This document shows positions 41,571-54,300 of a stretch of DNA of 64,000 nt, in pieces. The stretch lies in contig OX438751.1 of assembly GCA_949316235.1 (NCBI GenBank), forward strand, positions 7,216,413 to 7,280,412, given 5' to 3'. The stretch's first letter is position 1, and every line of letters begins with the position of its first letter. Under the pieces are notes generated by a model, which was not told the origin of the DNA, did not search any database, and saw nothing but the letters and a program-made list of their open reading frames with translations. The DNA comes from Oegoconia quadripuncta. Its lineage: Eukaryota > Arthropoda > Insecta > Lepidoptera > Autostichidae. The position numbers were made by a program, and so were the translations under genes.

Positions 41571-41866
41571 TATTAACTTGATACCTCCAGTTTTTTTTGA
41601 GAAAAAAGGCCATGGACACACAGACGGACGGACAACAAAGTGGTTCTGACTTCCGTATTCCCGAAATGTGGTACGGAACCCTAAAAATGACATAATTACA
41701 TCGTACGGAAATCTTTCCACCTAACAAACATTATATTTTATTGCTCTACTAATTCCTTATCTGGCAAATATCTTATGACTTTCAAACAAGACACACCAGC
41801 ACAATAACCTTGGACTTTATAAGTAAACGAAATTGTAAAACCTCTCAGTGTCACCGTTAGTGAATA

Positions 41867-42074
41867 CTAGCTTTTTACCCGCGGCTTCGCCTGCGTGGAA
41901 TAACTTTATCGCGGAAATTTGTTTGTCCCGAGGGATCTACTCTATCAGGCGAAAAAAATGTCTTAATACAGGGTATGTTCTACCTATATACCAAATTTCA
42001 TCCAAATCCGTTCATCCGTTTCGCCGTGATTGAGCAACAAACAAACATCCAAACTTTCGCATTTATTAGTAAGA
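41867..42074 (-). mobile_element. Helitron-like non-autonomous repeat
   Basis: CTAGCTTTTTACCCGCGGCT left, ATATACCAAATTTCATCCAA inside, GCATTTATTAGTAAGA right. An AATAAA lies directly after it at 42076. Confidence 0.7.
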
Positions 42075-42259
42075 AAATAAAATAGAAGATATATACCTAT
42101 TTATTTCACTAATTTCTGCTATGTATAAACTTTATAGCACTTAACTGAACTCTATATGTACAACCGCTATGTAATTTAATCGTAGGCTTTGCACGTCACG
42201 TGTTTCATTTCGATTAACTTAAACAAAATCGATCCAATAACTATGGGTCTACTATTACA

Positions 42260-42414
42260 CTAAGGCCCATACTGCAGAATGATATTCAGCGTAGATCTGC
42301 GCTTGAGAATAGTTAGAAAGAGATGCCGCTATACGAGATACATAAAGCTGTCCCTTTTTAACTGTCCTCAGCGCAGATTTGTACTTGAGTACCATTCTGT
42401 AATACGTGCCTTAG
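42260..42414. mobile_element. Short MITE with CTAAGGC terminal repeats
   Basis: Left CTAAGGCCCATACTGCAGAA and right TTCTGTAATACGTGCCTTAG are inverted repeats with few mismatches; secondary arms CAGCGTAGATCTGCGCTTGA and CAGCGCAGATTTGTACTTGA follow. The ORF at 42279-42470 is spurious. Confidence 0.6.
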
Positions 42415-42990
42415 TCGATTTGAGTAAACTCGCTACGTTGGATGATACACGAAACAAATTAGTTACTTAAGTAATTGTGTAAAACTGAAATATATTAATG
42501 AAAGTAATTTAAACCTTCAAAGAACTATCGTATACACAAGAAATGACAAGACTATGTACAAAGGAGATAGGGGTTTCTTGATTGATGTGGTTTATTGAAT
42601 TGGTTGAATCGAAGAAACTGTAAAAGATGACAGTATATTCAAAGGTTTTATAAGAATGTGCAGCAAAAGGCAACGCATGGTTGTGTACTACATCGTGTTG
42701 CTTAAGAAGCTATTCAAGTCTTTATTTATGATCAATAGGTACAACAAGACAAAACACATAATCCAGCAAAAGGTGTATTGCCAAAATTTAAATATCAAAA
42801 TTACAACCGTCTTCATATAAAAAGAATACATAAAAAAATATACTTTCGAGAAACGCGCATTCGACATCGAGCACAGTCGAACGATTATTTCAGTCAATGT
42901 AAAATATAGTGCAGGAAAATAAAAGAACTAAGTGTTAATCTCTCCAAAAGAACAAACTGTATCTGCTGATAAAAGCATGAAAATAACAAA
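42415..42990. other. Intergenic sequence, nothing recognised
   Basis: AT-rich; short ORFs only. Confidence 0.3.
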
Positions 42991-43220
42991 CATATCCTTG
43001 GATATACACACAGCGCCATATAGTTCCACACTAAGCAACTATACTTGTATAATGGATACAAGATGGCTGATATACTACACAAATACAATTTGTTTTGTAA
43101 ATTAAAGTATCCATTACTCGGTGTCCGTATTCATCATACAAATATATGCCGGCGGGATTCGAACCCGTGACCCTTTAGTATAGCTGTCAGAATTTCTACC
43201 CACTACACCAAATAAGTCGT
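42991..43220 (-). mobile_element. SINE family B
   Basis: ATATCCTTGGATATACACAC left; GGCGGGATTCGAACCCGTGA (reversed B box) and CCACTACACCAAATAAGTCG right. Confidence 0.75.
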
Positions 43221-44277
43221 TTAACATTAAAGTAACGTTATACTTAGTTCTTGTGACATGCAACTGCCTCGGAATTCCGAAAGGACGAGTAGTCCAGTAA
43301 GGATACACTTTTGACATCCTATAATCTTAAAGGCCGTGATTTCTTGTATAAACTATTATTTGATATTTTTACCATTGACTCGCTAAGAAGAAGAACTATT
43401 ATTTAAAAAATATAAAGTAGCCATTGATAAATTTTTTAGAAAATTGTTTTAGGAGATCTTAGCATCTCCTACAACGCAAACAAGTTCACAGTGGTAACTT
43501 TAATTTAATATTATAGGTTTTACAACTATTTACGTATATTATACCTAGATCTAGCTACAGAATGATTAGAAAACGTTTTTATTTTATTACTGATTGGTAC
43601 TCTATCCTTCTACAAAAAAAATCAGGAACTTTAAGATTACTTATAGGAAGTTACATCACAAAAATTACATGTTTTAGACTAAAGAGGATGGTACCCATCG
43701 TAGTCGGCTTTCTGGCAAGAGGAAAGAGGCTTACCACTTATTATCTCCAAGTTGGTTATTCCCAAGAAATTAATGGGAGACAATTAACGTAAATCTTTGT
43801 TTTTTTTTTACTTGTTTAATGTAGGTAAAGCAGCTGATCTGTTGCATTTATCTCTCATTGGCATATATATAGACATAAAAACAATTATAATATAGATTTA
43901 TTAATATAGATACTCGCAGAACAACAAAATTTTATTGGCCGTTATAAATCAATTGAAGAATAGTTTATACCTACGTCATTCGATATTGCTTTTGTGATAA
44001 TTTTGAAATAGAGGCACTGGATGACGGACAATAGAAAACTCATAAATGTATTTAATTTGGAACAGTTTTAACACCAACTGAATCATAATACAATCATGGT
44101 AAGTATAAAACACATTCTTCCGATTGAATGTTTATAAAGACGGCTGAATTAAGTTCTATGCGTAGGTACCTACATGCCTGTCGAACAATGATAGTACCTA
44201 CCTAAGTAGATAGTAACAATTCATCTGAATACATCCATTTCTCATTGTCAGTGTCTCCAAATTGTTTTTTGTGTTTT
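43221..44277. other. Intergenic sequence, nothing recognised
   Basis: A 76-codon ORF (43562-43792) lacks recognisable motifs. Otherwise AT-rich DNA. Confidence 0.3.
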
Positions 44278-44614
44278 AACCGCCTCAGTGGCTCAATGTT
44301 AACAACATTGGGTATACGATTCGGTGGTCGCGGGTTCGATCCCCAGCGGGGTACATGTTTAAGTACTCGGCTTGGTTGGTGGTAGGGCATTTTAAATGTC
44401 CGCCTGGCTAGCTACAACCATCTTATCTAAATCTGCCGCCAAGCAGCAATGTTAATAGCATTGTTGTGTTCCGGTTGTCAGAGATAAGATAGCCAGTCCC
44501 CCAAATGTGTTGGGGTTTCCGGGTCAGTACGCTTCCACCTTCAACCTCATCTTCACTTAACATCAGGTGTCATTGAGGTCAAGTACTTACCAACCAGTTG
44601 TGCTTAAAAAAAAA
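44278..44614 (+). mobile_element. SINE family A (full length)
   Basis: Head AACCGCCTCAGTGGCTCAAT, B box GGTCGCGGGTTCGATCCCC, complete body and nine-base A tail. One of the best preserved copies and useful as a family reference. Confidence 0.85.
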
Positions 44615-44864
44615 GAAGAATATTGCGTATTATAACTCCTATATCACAGTTCACTTTATTCACTATGTTGAGGTCAAGCGAAGTTTGGGTTGAGGTCATT
44701 GCACTGGGAAGGCCTCGCTAAACGTTCAGTGTGCGGGTACAAAAGGAGATATTTATAACTTTTACATTGGTATAAGATCGGTAGGTACAGTCTTAATCAA
44801 AATTATATGTCAACCAACGTATAGTCAAATATGTGTTCTTTGCATTTAGAAAAATTAACTTTTT

Positions 44865-45158
44865 CTTTAATGCATGACTGCTTAGCACTTGGCCCAATCA
44901 CACCTGATGTTAAGTGAGTATGAGGCCGAAAGTGGAAACGTACTGAACAGGAAACCCCATTTCATTTAGGGGACATGCTCTGATTAACTCTGACATAACA
45001 CAACAATGCCATTAACATTGCTGTTTGGCGGCTGACTTAGATAAGATGGTGGTAGTAAGTCAGGCGGACATTTAAAATGCCCTACCACCAACCAAACCGA
45101 GTACTAAACATGTACCCCGCTGGGGATCGAACCCGCGACCTCCGATTCGTAAACCCTA
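44865..45158 (-). mobile_element. SINE family A (near full length)
   Basis: AATCACACCTGATGTTAAGT left to GGGGATCGAACCCGCGACCT right, head truncated at ...GTAAACCC. About 250 bp from the oppositely oriented copy at 44278-44614. Confidence 0.8.
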
Positions 45159-46711
45159 TGTCTAAATACCGTCTATCAAAATTATATTTTATAGCTCCCT
45201 GACCATATTACAAAAACGGAACCCTTATTTAAGACCACCGTTAGTAAGTAGGTATAATGTAATATTAAATAATTAAATCGTGTGGAACTCCATGATGCTT
45301 CCACGAGTTATTTGCCATTAAAAATAAATATATTTTATAATACTAAATCAGAGTGTACCTACCTAACAATCAATCATCGCTTATAACAGTTTTTAATAGA
45401 GAATTTTCACTATATTCTTAGCAGAATTTGCATGACAATGGTTTAGGAAGAATATGATTTACATACCCAACAAACATCTTATTTAAACTTTCGATTACCA
45501 ACCTCTCTATTAACTCACTCATTAATCATTGTACAAATCAATCCAACGATTAATGTTAATTTACTTTTCAATTTGTAGATACATTTAGAAAACAAATTAA
45601 CTAGAAAACGTAGTGTAACTTTCCATTCCACTTCATATTATTGGCAGCCCGGCACGAAATAAATATGATCTCCAAAATAGATATACTAACTTTGGCCCAA
45701 ATGTGTCAGTTAATGTTGAAAGTGAAAGTTCCACTTATTCTATTTATCGAGACTGATGTTATATTCTTAGTTCCTTCCTGCAAAAAGTTATCAGTGTACT
45801 AATTTTTAATATTTATTGAATGTCATTTCTAGTAACAAAAGAGAATAGAAAGAATAATGATCGTTGTGCCGCTTTTTTCCTACAGATGAGTTCCCTTTCC
45901 GTAGCTATGGTAATTTATTCATATTGACTGACCCATATTTGATTAGCATGACTAGCGCAAGGAAAACAATTCATCCGGTTCTTCAATACCTTTTCAACAT
46001 CACATTTTATCCAATGTTTAAGTATTTTCATAAAAATTGCGGTGACGAGCCACGAAGATTTTAAAATAAATATAAAAGAAAGAACTGCATTGAAGGATCG
46101 TTCGTATTTATTGCCATTAAATCTTGGTCATATTAAGAGGGTTTATCCTGCACGATATTCCATACAAACTATCCAGCCCAATATAATCTTTTAAATTTGA
46201 TATTTTGAAAATGTTTTTTACTAACTTTGTAGATCTATGGATCCTCTTTATTCATTATTTATAAAGATTCATTAGAATTTCGAATTTAACCATGAAAATT
46301 TGTAAGGAATGCCGTAAGGAATAAACCCTATTAAAGCAATACCTATCTAATAATAACTTGAAATGTAAACTTCGATATCATCCTGAAGACAAATGGCATT
46401 ACGATACGATATTTATGTAGAGGTAGGTTATTGATATTTTTGTCATTATAACCATGATGAACGCGTTAAAGCAAAAAAAACTCTGCTAATCCATGGGCAT
46501 GTTAGAAACTTCAGAGCGCTGGTGCTGACTTACACACAAGCGAACGTCATTTGTTTAGAAATCGAAATACGAATATCATCAATCATTGACCGGCCATCAA
46601 TGTTAATATTGGCCCCAATTTAACAATTTTGAGTGATTTGTTTTACTTAACATTTTCATGGTTAGGCACCTGCTACAGAAGATCATAGACATCACAAAAT
46701 ATAACAACCAA
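45159..46711. other. Intergenic sequence, nothing recognised
   Basis: About 1.5 kb AT-rich DNA; no ORF above 70 codons with a motif. Confidence 0.35.
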
Positions 46712-46777
46712 ACGTTGGATGTTTTGGTATTCGAGGATGGATTCGTATCCATGCTCGAATACCAAAACATCCAACGT
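46712..46777. repeat. Near-perfect 66-bp hairpin
   Basis: Left arm ACGTTGGATGTTTTGGTATT+CGAG pairs exactly with 46754-46777; after one G/G mismatch, ATGGAT pairs with ATCCAT around a TCGT loop. 30 of 31 positions pair. Both strands are open reading frames here only because of the palindrome. Confidence 0.85.
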
Positions 46778-47828
46778 GACGTTCTGCCTCTGACTACTCG
46801 TACGCAAATTGGAGTGTCGAGGTCACAATCATCTACAGAATTGCCGACAGGATCTCGTTGTAGTGTAATTTTTATTTCATAACATTGAGCTACTAAACTG
46901 CTAACTGTGATTAAAAATTTGTCACCCATTTTAAAAAGAAACAGAAGTTATTATGAGGCTAGTGTTAACTCATTACCCTGTTTAATTCCACAAAGAGATT
47001 ATTTTCAAATACAAAAAATAATGCATAGGACATTTACTGCGGAACATAGGCCTCCCCCATGGATTTCCAGAGTATCCAGCCACTTCCCGCGACCTTCATT
47101 AGGTCGTCCGCCCATACCTTGTGAGTGGACGTCTATGAATTATGTATTTACTTATTATTATCTTCTTAAATTCTGATGCCTTTGTCTCTGTCTATTGGAT
47201 GGTAAACCGATTCGAAACGATTTTATTTTCGAACGCTGGTCTTTGCGAGATGGTTCTTAGTCATGCTTAAAGAAAATCGGTTCCAAAACATTTGACTTTT
47301 GTCCCTAGATAATTTAATAGCCTTGGTTTGTTTGCTAAACTTTCAATCTATAATTTACTGACTTCATGTTCTCCTTTGCAAAAGCGTAAGTATACATCTT
47401 AAAATGTACGTAAATAGATAAGCTTGGTTACATTTCACCTCTAAATATTAATGTGTAGTTACTGTCAGATACAGACCCCCTATATTCCGTGAAACAGTTC
47501 CCCGTTGTTGTAACTTGTCGCAATAATTGGACAAATACAGAGTCCGCAATTTACCGCTGTCCACTTATGGCAATACGATAAATAAACGCTTTTGTGCAAT
47601 GCACGCCACGCATACCTGAATGTCGTTAGAAATAAGTAGATGTCCATATATTATCATTAGTATTAACTATCAAATACCTACCAACGTGTTTTGTTTGCAT
47701 TACCAGTGTAAGACTTAAGGTGACTATGTTTTTCTGTAACCTCTTTATTTAAAGTTGACTATGTCGATCTTGTCTTTGCGAAGTACAGGTTACTTGCGGG
47801 TTAGTCATCACTTTCCACCACGTAATCT
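46778..47828. other. Intergenic sequence with an RTE-like fragment at about 47030-47130
   Basis: CGGAACATAGGCCTCCCCCA and CCAGAGTATCCAGCCACTTC match the dispersed retroelement 3' region. The remainder is unassigned. Confidence 0.4.
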
Positions 47829-47960
47829 TTTTTTTTATGCATTACGAATGCCGATCGATGCGGGTCGAGACGGTTATGTGGGGCTCCCCGCTATACCCAC
47901 TAAAACCCCGCGGCGACCAACCTCGGCAGTAGGGAGGACCTGGGAACGCATAAGCGGCTC
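47829..47960 (-). mobile_element. GC-rich SINE-like repeat
   Basis: T-rich left edge, then GACGGTTATGTGGGGCTCCC and AAAACCCCGCGGCGACCAAC. The same sequence in plus orientation with an A tail is at 51816-51949. Two copies and an A tail support a retroposon; the tRNA-like head was not found. Confidence 0.5.
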
Positions 47961-48102
47961 CAGGTCTGAATATGGAGCCAGAAGATTGACACTGGAAGTC
48001 CTTGATGAAGTAAACTCCACCAAAGTTACTCATCTTTGTACTAGAACAATATGTAATAATCACGATGGAATATTATAAGCTTGTTTTTAAACGTATTTAT
48101 AA

Positions 48103-48306
48103 CTATGTAGATTTCCGCCCGCGGAAATTTGTTTCTCTCGCGGGAACTACTCATTTTACCCGGTTAAAAATATCCTATGTTTTAATCGATGGTATGTTCT
48201 ATCTATATACCAAATTTCAGCCAAATCCGTTCAGCCGTTTCCCCGTGATTGAGCAGCAAACAAACAAATAAACATTCAAACTTTCGCATTTATAATATTA
48301 GTTAGA
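48103..48306 (-). mobile_element. Helitron-like non-autonomous repeat
   Basis: GATTTCCGCCCGCGGAAATT left, ATATACCAAATTTCAGCCAA inside, ATAATATTAGTTAGA right. Part of the CTAG-side sequence is deleted. Confidence 0.65.
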
Positions 48307-50014
48307 TAGATGTAGAACTTATTTATTTTCATGTTATCGTAGTTATATTTGAATAATTGTTCTAATACAATTCATCATTCAAAAATCATCTGAGCTCCTC
48401 ATTAAATAACCGCAAAACATTCTTAATTGCATTGTTCGTTGAACATGCAAAATAATAGTAGGTATCTCTGTCCGTACGTCATCCGGTGTACGTGACTGTT
48501 GATTGCCTCAAGAGTTGCAAAACATGCAGCCGACACGGAATACGAACGGGTTTCTTTGAAATCTAACTATCACTTTCTGGAAATTAATGAACGCTAAACT
48601 AAAAACAGTAAGGTTTTCTTTTACAGTTTCGAGTATAATTATATTAAAGGTTGCTTCAAAATACTCTTCTCGAGCCCGATCGAGGGGATATGGGTCATCG
48701 TACATAGATACATACATAGATCACACGTCCGAAATCAATTTATATTAATTTTCATAGATGAAATTTGCGATTTAAAATTTGGAATTTATAGTCTTCCTTT
48801 ATTAATGTCTAGAATAGCCTCAAGAAACTCAAAGGTTGTTGTTTTTGCTAAATGTAATTTATAATTTTCCATCAAGCATATATTGTATAGATTGCTCGTT
48901 TTAATGGCGATGGGCTCACCCGTGTCACTTGTGCATTTCTGCATATTTCGAAAGGTGAACCATGTATGTTGTTTCAAGTATTAAACCTTGTTTGGATCAC
49001 CCAAACGCTTGTGTTTGGGATTTCTCTGACCATCCTATTTGGGATGAAGGTCGTAAAGTTATGTATGGTGTATAATTTATTATTAAAATAACGTGTGAAT
49101 CTTGAGTGATTTTGATGATTTAATATTTTCACTATTCCGGCATCCACAGAAGTCCTCAATAACTACTACTTAGTAAATCCTTTAAGTTCAGGTTCGCTTC
49201 ATTTGTTTTGGGATCCTATTTATTATACATGGAAATTATGTGACTTTGTAGTCATTATCATTCTGCCCCTTTAGTGTTTATTATCCATGCCAATGATTTT
49301 GAAAAAAAATATGAAAATCTAGAAAACTCACAAAAAACAAGCTTAAAACAAAACGGCTGAACAGATTTTGATAAAACATGTCTAAGAAACATAGCGGCCA
49401 AGCTTATAACACCCCTCTTTTTGGGTCGGGGGTTAATAAGTTGTTGATCCAGTTAACACACGAACAAACGTCAAAGCTGTCTTACTATACACATTTCCTT
49501 ATAGATTTATTTACTTAATTAATGTTGTTGCATAATTATTTGAACAATGAGTAATTTGAGGAAAATAAACTTAGAGAAATCCCAACGAACTGGGCGGGAA
49601 AATAAAACGGTTTTGATTTCGCAAATTGAGTCACGTGATTCATTATCCTTCGTACCTAAATGTAACCATAAATAATATTTTACCAGAAATACTGTTAATT
49701 AAATAGGTAGCTACGTTGCCTATATATTTAAGATTGGAATGTAATTCAGAAAATAAATAATAATAAATATTTATTATCTCACCACAAAGAAATAGGTACA
49801 TCGATTTAACAACAATGGCAGGTAAATACAAACAAATTTCTTTGTAAGAGACTGGAGTCTGAAGGTGTTGGCTCAAGTGCAGGTTCGAAACCTATGCTAA
49901 TTTAAATTTAATTCTGTGCCTATGCTACAGATCTCCAGGCGCCCACTCCCTGACACTACAACATGAGCACTGGAAATTGATAATTAAGTGACGTAGTATA
50001 ATGTTCTGAGTATA
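48307..50014. other. Intergenic sequence, nothing recognised
   Basis: About 49330-49440 contains an old dispersed repeat (AACGGCTGAACAGATTTTGA). No gene supported. Confidence 0.35.
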
Positions 50015-50016
50015 TA

Positions 50017-50410
50017 CAGGGTGAATTTGAATTCGTGTAATTCCCGTTAACTGGTGACGCCACTCTTGGTTACGATCAACTTTCCCTAAGGAACCATAGT
50101 CGAAAACGATAGAAAAAATCGATTACCCATACAAAACAACCATTCTGATACCATCTTTAGAATGGAAGTCCAACAATTTTCGGCTAGTGAATCCACTCCT
50201 GATTACGAACAACTTTCTACTAGGAACCACAGCCGAACTAAGCCGAAAATTGGACTTCCATACATAAGATGGTTCCAGAATGTTTACTTTGTATGGGTAA
50301 TTGAAAACTTTTTGATTAAATTCGGCTATAGTTCCTTAGGGAAAGTTGATCGTAATACAGAGTGACGTCACCAGTTAACGGGAATTACACGAATTCAAAT
50401 TCAGCCAGTG
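50017..50410. mobile_element. MITE with about 90-bp arms and an internal inverted repeat
   Basis: Left CAGGGTGAATTTGAATTCGT, right AATTCAAATTCAGCCAGTG, with complementarity through GTTAACTGGTGACG and AACTTTCCCTAAGGAACCAT. TA on both flanks. A second inner pair (GAATGGAAGTCCAACAATTT and CCGAAAATTGGACTTCCAT) lies in the middle. The 67-codon ORF inside is spurious. Confidence 0.8.
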
Positions 50411-50412
50411 TA

Positions 50413-51815
50413 TATTGAAGGATGTGATAATGGACGAATGGGTGTGTGTGAGAGAGAGATCAGTATGCATGTGTGTATCCTACGATTTTAGAATGAGCAC
50501 AGATTCAGTTTCAGCATACCTATGTTAGAGCCATTAACCATTTAGACGGTTTAATTGTGCATGCAATTGAATTTATTGTACAATCCAATCATCCTAAAAG
50601 TATCACATGGGCTAAAGTGCCGCGGCATCGACATCTATTAGAAAGTATTCGCATTACAACAACCACGAAACCAACTACACTAGCTACTCACAGAGCAAAG
50701 TGTTTACACATATAGGAGTATAGATACCATCCATAAACATCCGCTACTGAGATGTGTAGCAAAATTTCGTCCACATTGTTAATAGATGTCGTAGTATAGT
50801 GGACAGTAGCATCAGTCATTAAAACAAAGTTATGCAAGTTCAAACCTCAGTAGATGCTGCAGCAGAGCTAACGAAATTTTCTTACTCATTCATATGTGAC
50901 ATATTATTATTGATTTGGTTTGAGTGTTGATATTGTATGAATACTTTCTAATAGATGGTGCTAGAGTGCGTCGGTCCATACGGTCCATATAATACTTTTA
51001 GGGAGATTCGACTGTACATAAAATTACCCAAAAAGTAGTAGAATCTATTAGAAATGTGTGTATTGGAACTCAGACAGAGGTATACTTACTGTTCCTTGTC
51101 ATTTAGATGTAGTGGTTCATATAGGTATAAAAGCTGTGTCTGTTTCCGACGAAATTATAGGTATTTGATAGTACGTGACTACAGAAACAACTTGTAGGTT
51201 AGGTACCTACTCGACAAAATAACTAATACATTGGTAATTCGTGTTCATATGAATAATAAAGCAAATTGAAAATTTTCAAATGAAAATTGACTATACCAAA
51301 TAATATCATCCTTGTGTAAAAAGTGTGTGTGTGTGCTACTGTGTTAAAAGTTAAATGTTTTTAAAACTGCGGAAACGATTTCCATCAAACATGGCTAAGA
51401 ACTTTATTGAGATAACCTAAATCTGGACAAAGACTGGACACATACACACACACTCCTCATTTTTTTTAAAAGAGATAATGGTGAGAGTTCCTGCAAGATA
51501 TCTTTTTTACAGATAGGTCTACCATCTACTATCAAATACAAACTTCTTGTGTGTATCCTGTACCTACATAACAATTTAAAATGTAAACATAATTCTTTAC
51601 TAGTTATAATAAAAATAAAACCAAGGCTCAATTAAACAAAACTACAATACCTACCAGTGAGTGAACTATAGCATCACTGTCATTATCGTCTGTGTACCTC
51701 CAGTACCTACCTGTCCTAATTAGCACCGATTGAGCGTTTATTGGAAACAAGTTTAGTGTTGACTTGATTAAACTAACAATAACATTTTAATCGTGTATTG
51801 ACTGACTAAAGCGTC
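50413..51815. other. Intergenic sequence, nothing recognised
   Basis: TG/GA microsatellites near 50447 and 51325; part of a dispersed repeat at about 51360-51460. Confidence 0.35.
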
Positions 51816-51949
51816 CATCGATTATAACGACGAAGGTCGCCGCGGAGTTTTGGTGGGTATCCCTCCCAGTAGGGAGGGGAGTCCCACATAACCGTCTCGC
51901 CGTCCCCAACGGTACGCATAACGCATTTCCCCGCGTAAAAAAAAAGGAG
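51816..51949 (+). mobile_element. GC-rich SINE-like repeat with A tail
   Basis: GAAGGTCGCCGCGGAGTTTT, GAGTCCCACATAACCGTCTC and a final AAAAAAAAA; plus-strand partner of 47829-47960. Confidence 0.5.
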
Positions 51950-52073
51950 AATGACAGGCGCGATAATCGTTTATGTCGCGCGAGACAACATTTTGTCCTG
52001 CTCATTCATTTGGACGAAATATACAACTGTCCCACTCTCACGTCGCGTCGCGCGCGACAAACGATGTCATGCT
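51950..52073. mobile_element. MITE with GCGCGCGA-rich terminal repeats
   Basis: Left ATCGTTTATGTCGCGCGAGA and right CGTCGCGCGCGACAAACGAT are inverted repeats. The interior GTCCTGCTCATTCATTTGGA matches 37571-37684 in reverse. Confidence 0.6.
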
Positions 52074-52423
52074 ACTCTATGTCTACTATAATCTAATGTA
52101 GATTCACACTCTTGGACCTGGTTCAAAAATGAAGAAAGGCCTGCAAGGCCTTACATTACCACTGCTGGGCCACATCATACTCTTACTAGGAGAATGTAAC
52201 ATAGGTAATGCTCCATACACCAGTACGAATTGTTGGACCCTCAAATTGAGGTAAAATTTGTATACTGTAAGGTTGCATATATCTCTAGTTGGAACTTCCT
52301 TAAGTTTATTAGAATTGGCCGCGTGGATTAGTTATTCTTCCAAAATTACAATAGTTTTGACAAACAAAATTTGAGAAATTTATTTTTTATTTATACAGCG
52401 TACATTACAGCGAGTTACTACAA
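52074..52423. other. Intergenic sequence, nothing recognised
   Basis: No clear signal. Confidence 0.3.
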
Positions 52424-52770
52424 TCATAAGTCTACCGCCAAACAGCAATGTTAATAGCATTATTGTGTTCCAATAGCCAGTCCCCCAAATAAGCTGGGGT
52501 TTCCGGGTCAGTACGTTTCCACCTTCAAACTCAAACTCAAACTCAAATCATTTATTGCATTCCTTAAGTTTTGTTGTGATGACATTATAGTGTACTGTAT
52601 CAATAAGGACCTTGTGAAGGCACAGCAACATTAGAGTAGCATGCACTAATTTAAATAATTACAAAAAATTCTGAATACATTATTACAAAAAATTCTGAAT
52701 ACATTATTATTTATTCGGCCTAATCTTCACATAACATGTGATTGAGCACAAGTGCTAACCTGTTGTACAT
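52424..52770 (+). mobile_element. SINE family A interrupted by a LINE tail
   Basis: SINE body 52424-52526 (ACCGCCAAACAGCAATG, CAGTCCCCCAAATAAGC) and 52714-52770 (CTAATCTTCACATAACATG, A tail). Confidence 0.65.
52527..52713 (-). mobile_element. Nested LINE 3' end, minus strand
   Basis: Begins AAACTCAAACTCAAACTCAA, the reverse of an (AGTTTG)n-type LINE tail, then ATCATTTATTGCATTCC. Also holds a 23-bp tandem duplication around ACAAAAAATTCTGAATACAT. Confidence 0.55.
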
Positions 52771-54121
52771 AAAAAAACATGAATAGCCAAAAATTAACCA
52801 ATACTTATTTAGTAGAAATTAAATCGATGAGAGCGTTGACATATTTTAAAATATAAATGTTATTACATCACAACATGTAGAAATATAATGACCCTTGAGG
52901 ATAATACAACAGAGAATTGAGGTTAACCGGAAGGTAAGCCGTAAGAACATCACAGGAAACAGAGGGGAAAAATATACTATACAACATTTTTCTTCCAGTC
53001 AACTATATAAGGTTAGTTAAGATTAAATTAGCAAACTATTGTTTTTGAAAGAAAAATTCTAAGCAGGGTCAATCTATATCAGCAGTAATACCATACTTAT
53101 TATAACTATATTGCAAGAAATTACACGAATTCAATTTCATCCTGTATGATATACACGCGTCCGCACGACGACCTTAATTATTGTTCTAATTTAATTTATA
53201 TTAAATAGTATTTCAAATTTCGAACGCATTCGATGTCCGATTTCGGTAGCGTCGCGCAGCCAGCTTACACTGTGCTACTGCCGCCGACAGTACTGCGAGT
53301 ACCTATACTTAGCCAGCAGCCATTTGTGCCTTGTGCACGAACCCACGATAAAAGGTCAAGCTGGCAGGATATCGCGTCTAATAAAGGACATGTTTGTCCA
53401 GTTGCCATTACATTAAATTATGATTACATTTCGAAGAAAGTTAGTACCTAGGGATGTCGAATGCTTTTTATTAATATAGACTGTTTATATGACATCCCAG
53501 CTTAAAGTCACCTGTAGAGACAAATGGGAACTCTATAGCCAACTATATAACAGTTGAACTGTGAAAATAATAACAGACTGATATGGTGATATGGTATACC
53601 CTTTACGAAAATATTGATTGATGAGTCGATGAACATTATTGCTAATTTATATAAATAAATAACTACTGATATTTAAAGTTATTCACCTATTACTTTGCAC
53701 TATCCAACTACTTATTTAAAATATTATTTAGAAATAGAAACACGACCTGTATCCACCACATTTAAAACAATAAAGATTTCTATTCTATTCTATAAAGCTT
53801 CTTTAACTGAGGTTGTATGGAAGAAATCGCTATCAGCGATAAGACCGCCTTTGTACACTTCTTCGTCTATGTTAAATGTTCTTTGTATTTTATTTTTGTG
53901 TGCAATAAAGAATGTAATAATAATAATAATAATATTTATTTTGAAATAGGCTAATAACTCCAAGTAGATACGTAATAGGTACTTTTCTTTGTTTATTCAA
54001 CCTTCAAAACCGTTACACAATTAAGATAAAGTGCAGATAAGATCATATCTATTTCCATCTTGTCTCTACTATCACAGTGTATATACGATTACAAAAGATT
54101 TGATTTATCATTTAACATTCA
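52771..54121. other. Intergenic sequence, mostly unassigned
   Basis: ATTACACGAATTCAATTTCA at about 53122-53145 is a lone end of the 50017-50410 MITE family. A 72-codon ORF (53233-53451) is moderately GC-rich but has no motif. GTGTGCAATAAAGAATG and (TAA)n at 53895-53940 look like a LINE 3' tail. Confidence 0.35.
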
Positions 54122-54300
54122 ATTTTAAATAAAAAAATACCGCTCATTCACAAGACTGACACCCCAGAGAAGAATGACAAAGGGTCGTTCTTTTTAAACA
54201 CGGCCTTCCTATTAGTGTCATGTGATTCAACGATACAAAATAGAAATATATTTTCTTACATTGAGTAGTTCATCGCCATGCTTCTAGATCTTGTTTTATA
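54122..54300 (-). mobile_element. CR1/Jockey-type LINE 3' fragment
   Basis: CCGCTCATTCACAAGACTG, CCCCAGAGAAGAATGACAAA and GGGTCGTTCTTTTTAAACAC follow the 3' UTR of the 11250-15213 element in reverse, degenerate. Confidence 0.55.

Noticed and set aside
47755..48078. 107-codon ORF as a gene
   Set aside because: It runs through a GC-rich SINE-like repeat present in a second copy at 51816-51949.
50162..50365. 67-codon ORF at 50162 (and similar ones at 9307, 21394, 33519, 46658)
   Set aside because: They lie within palindromic or SINE elements; open frames follow from the repeat structure.
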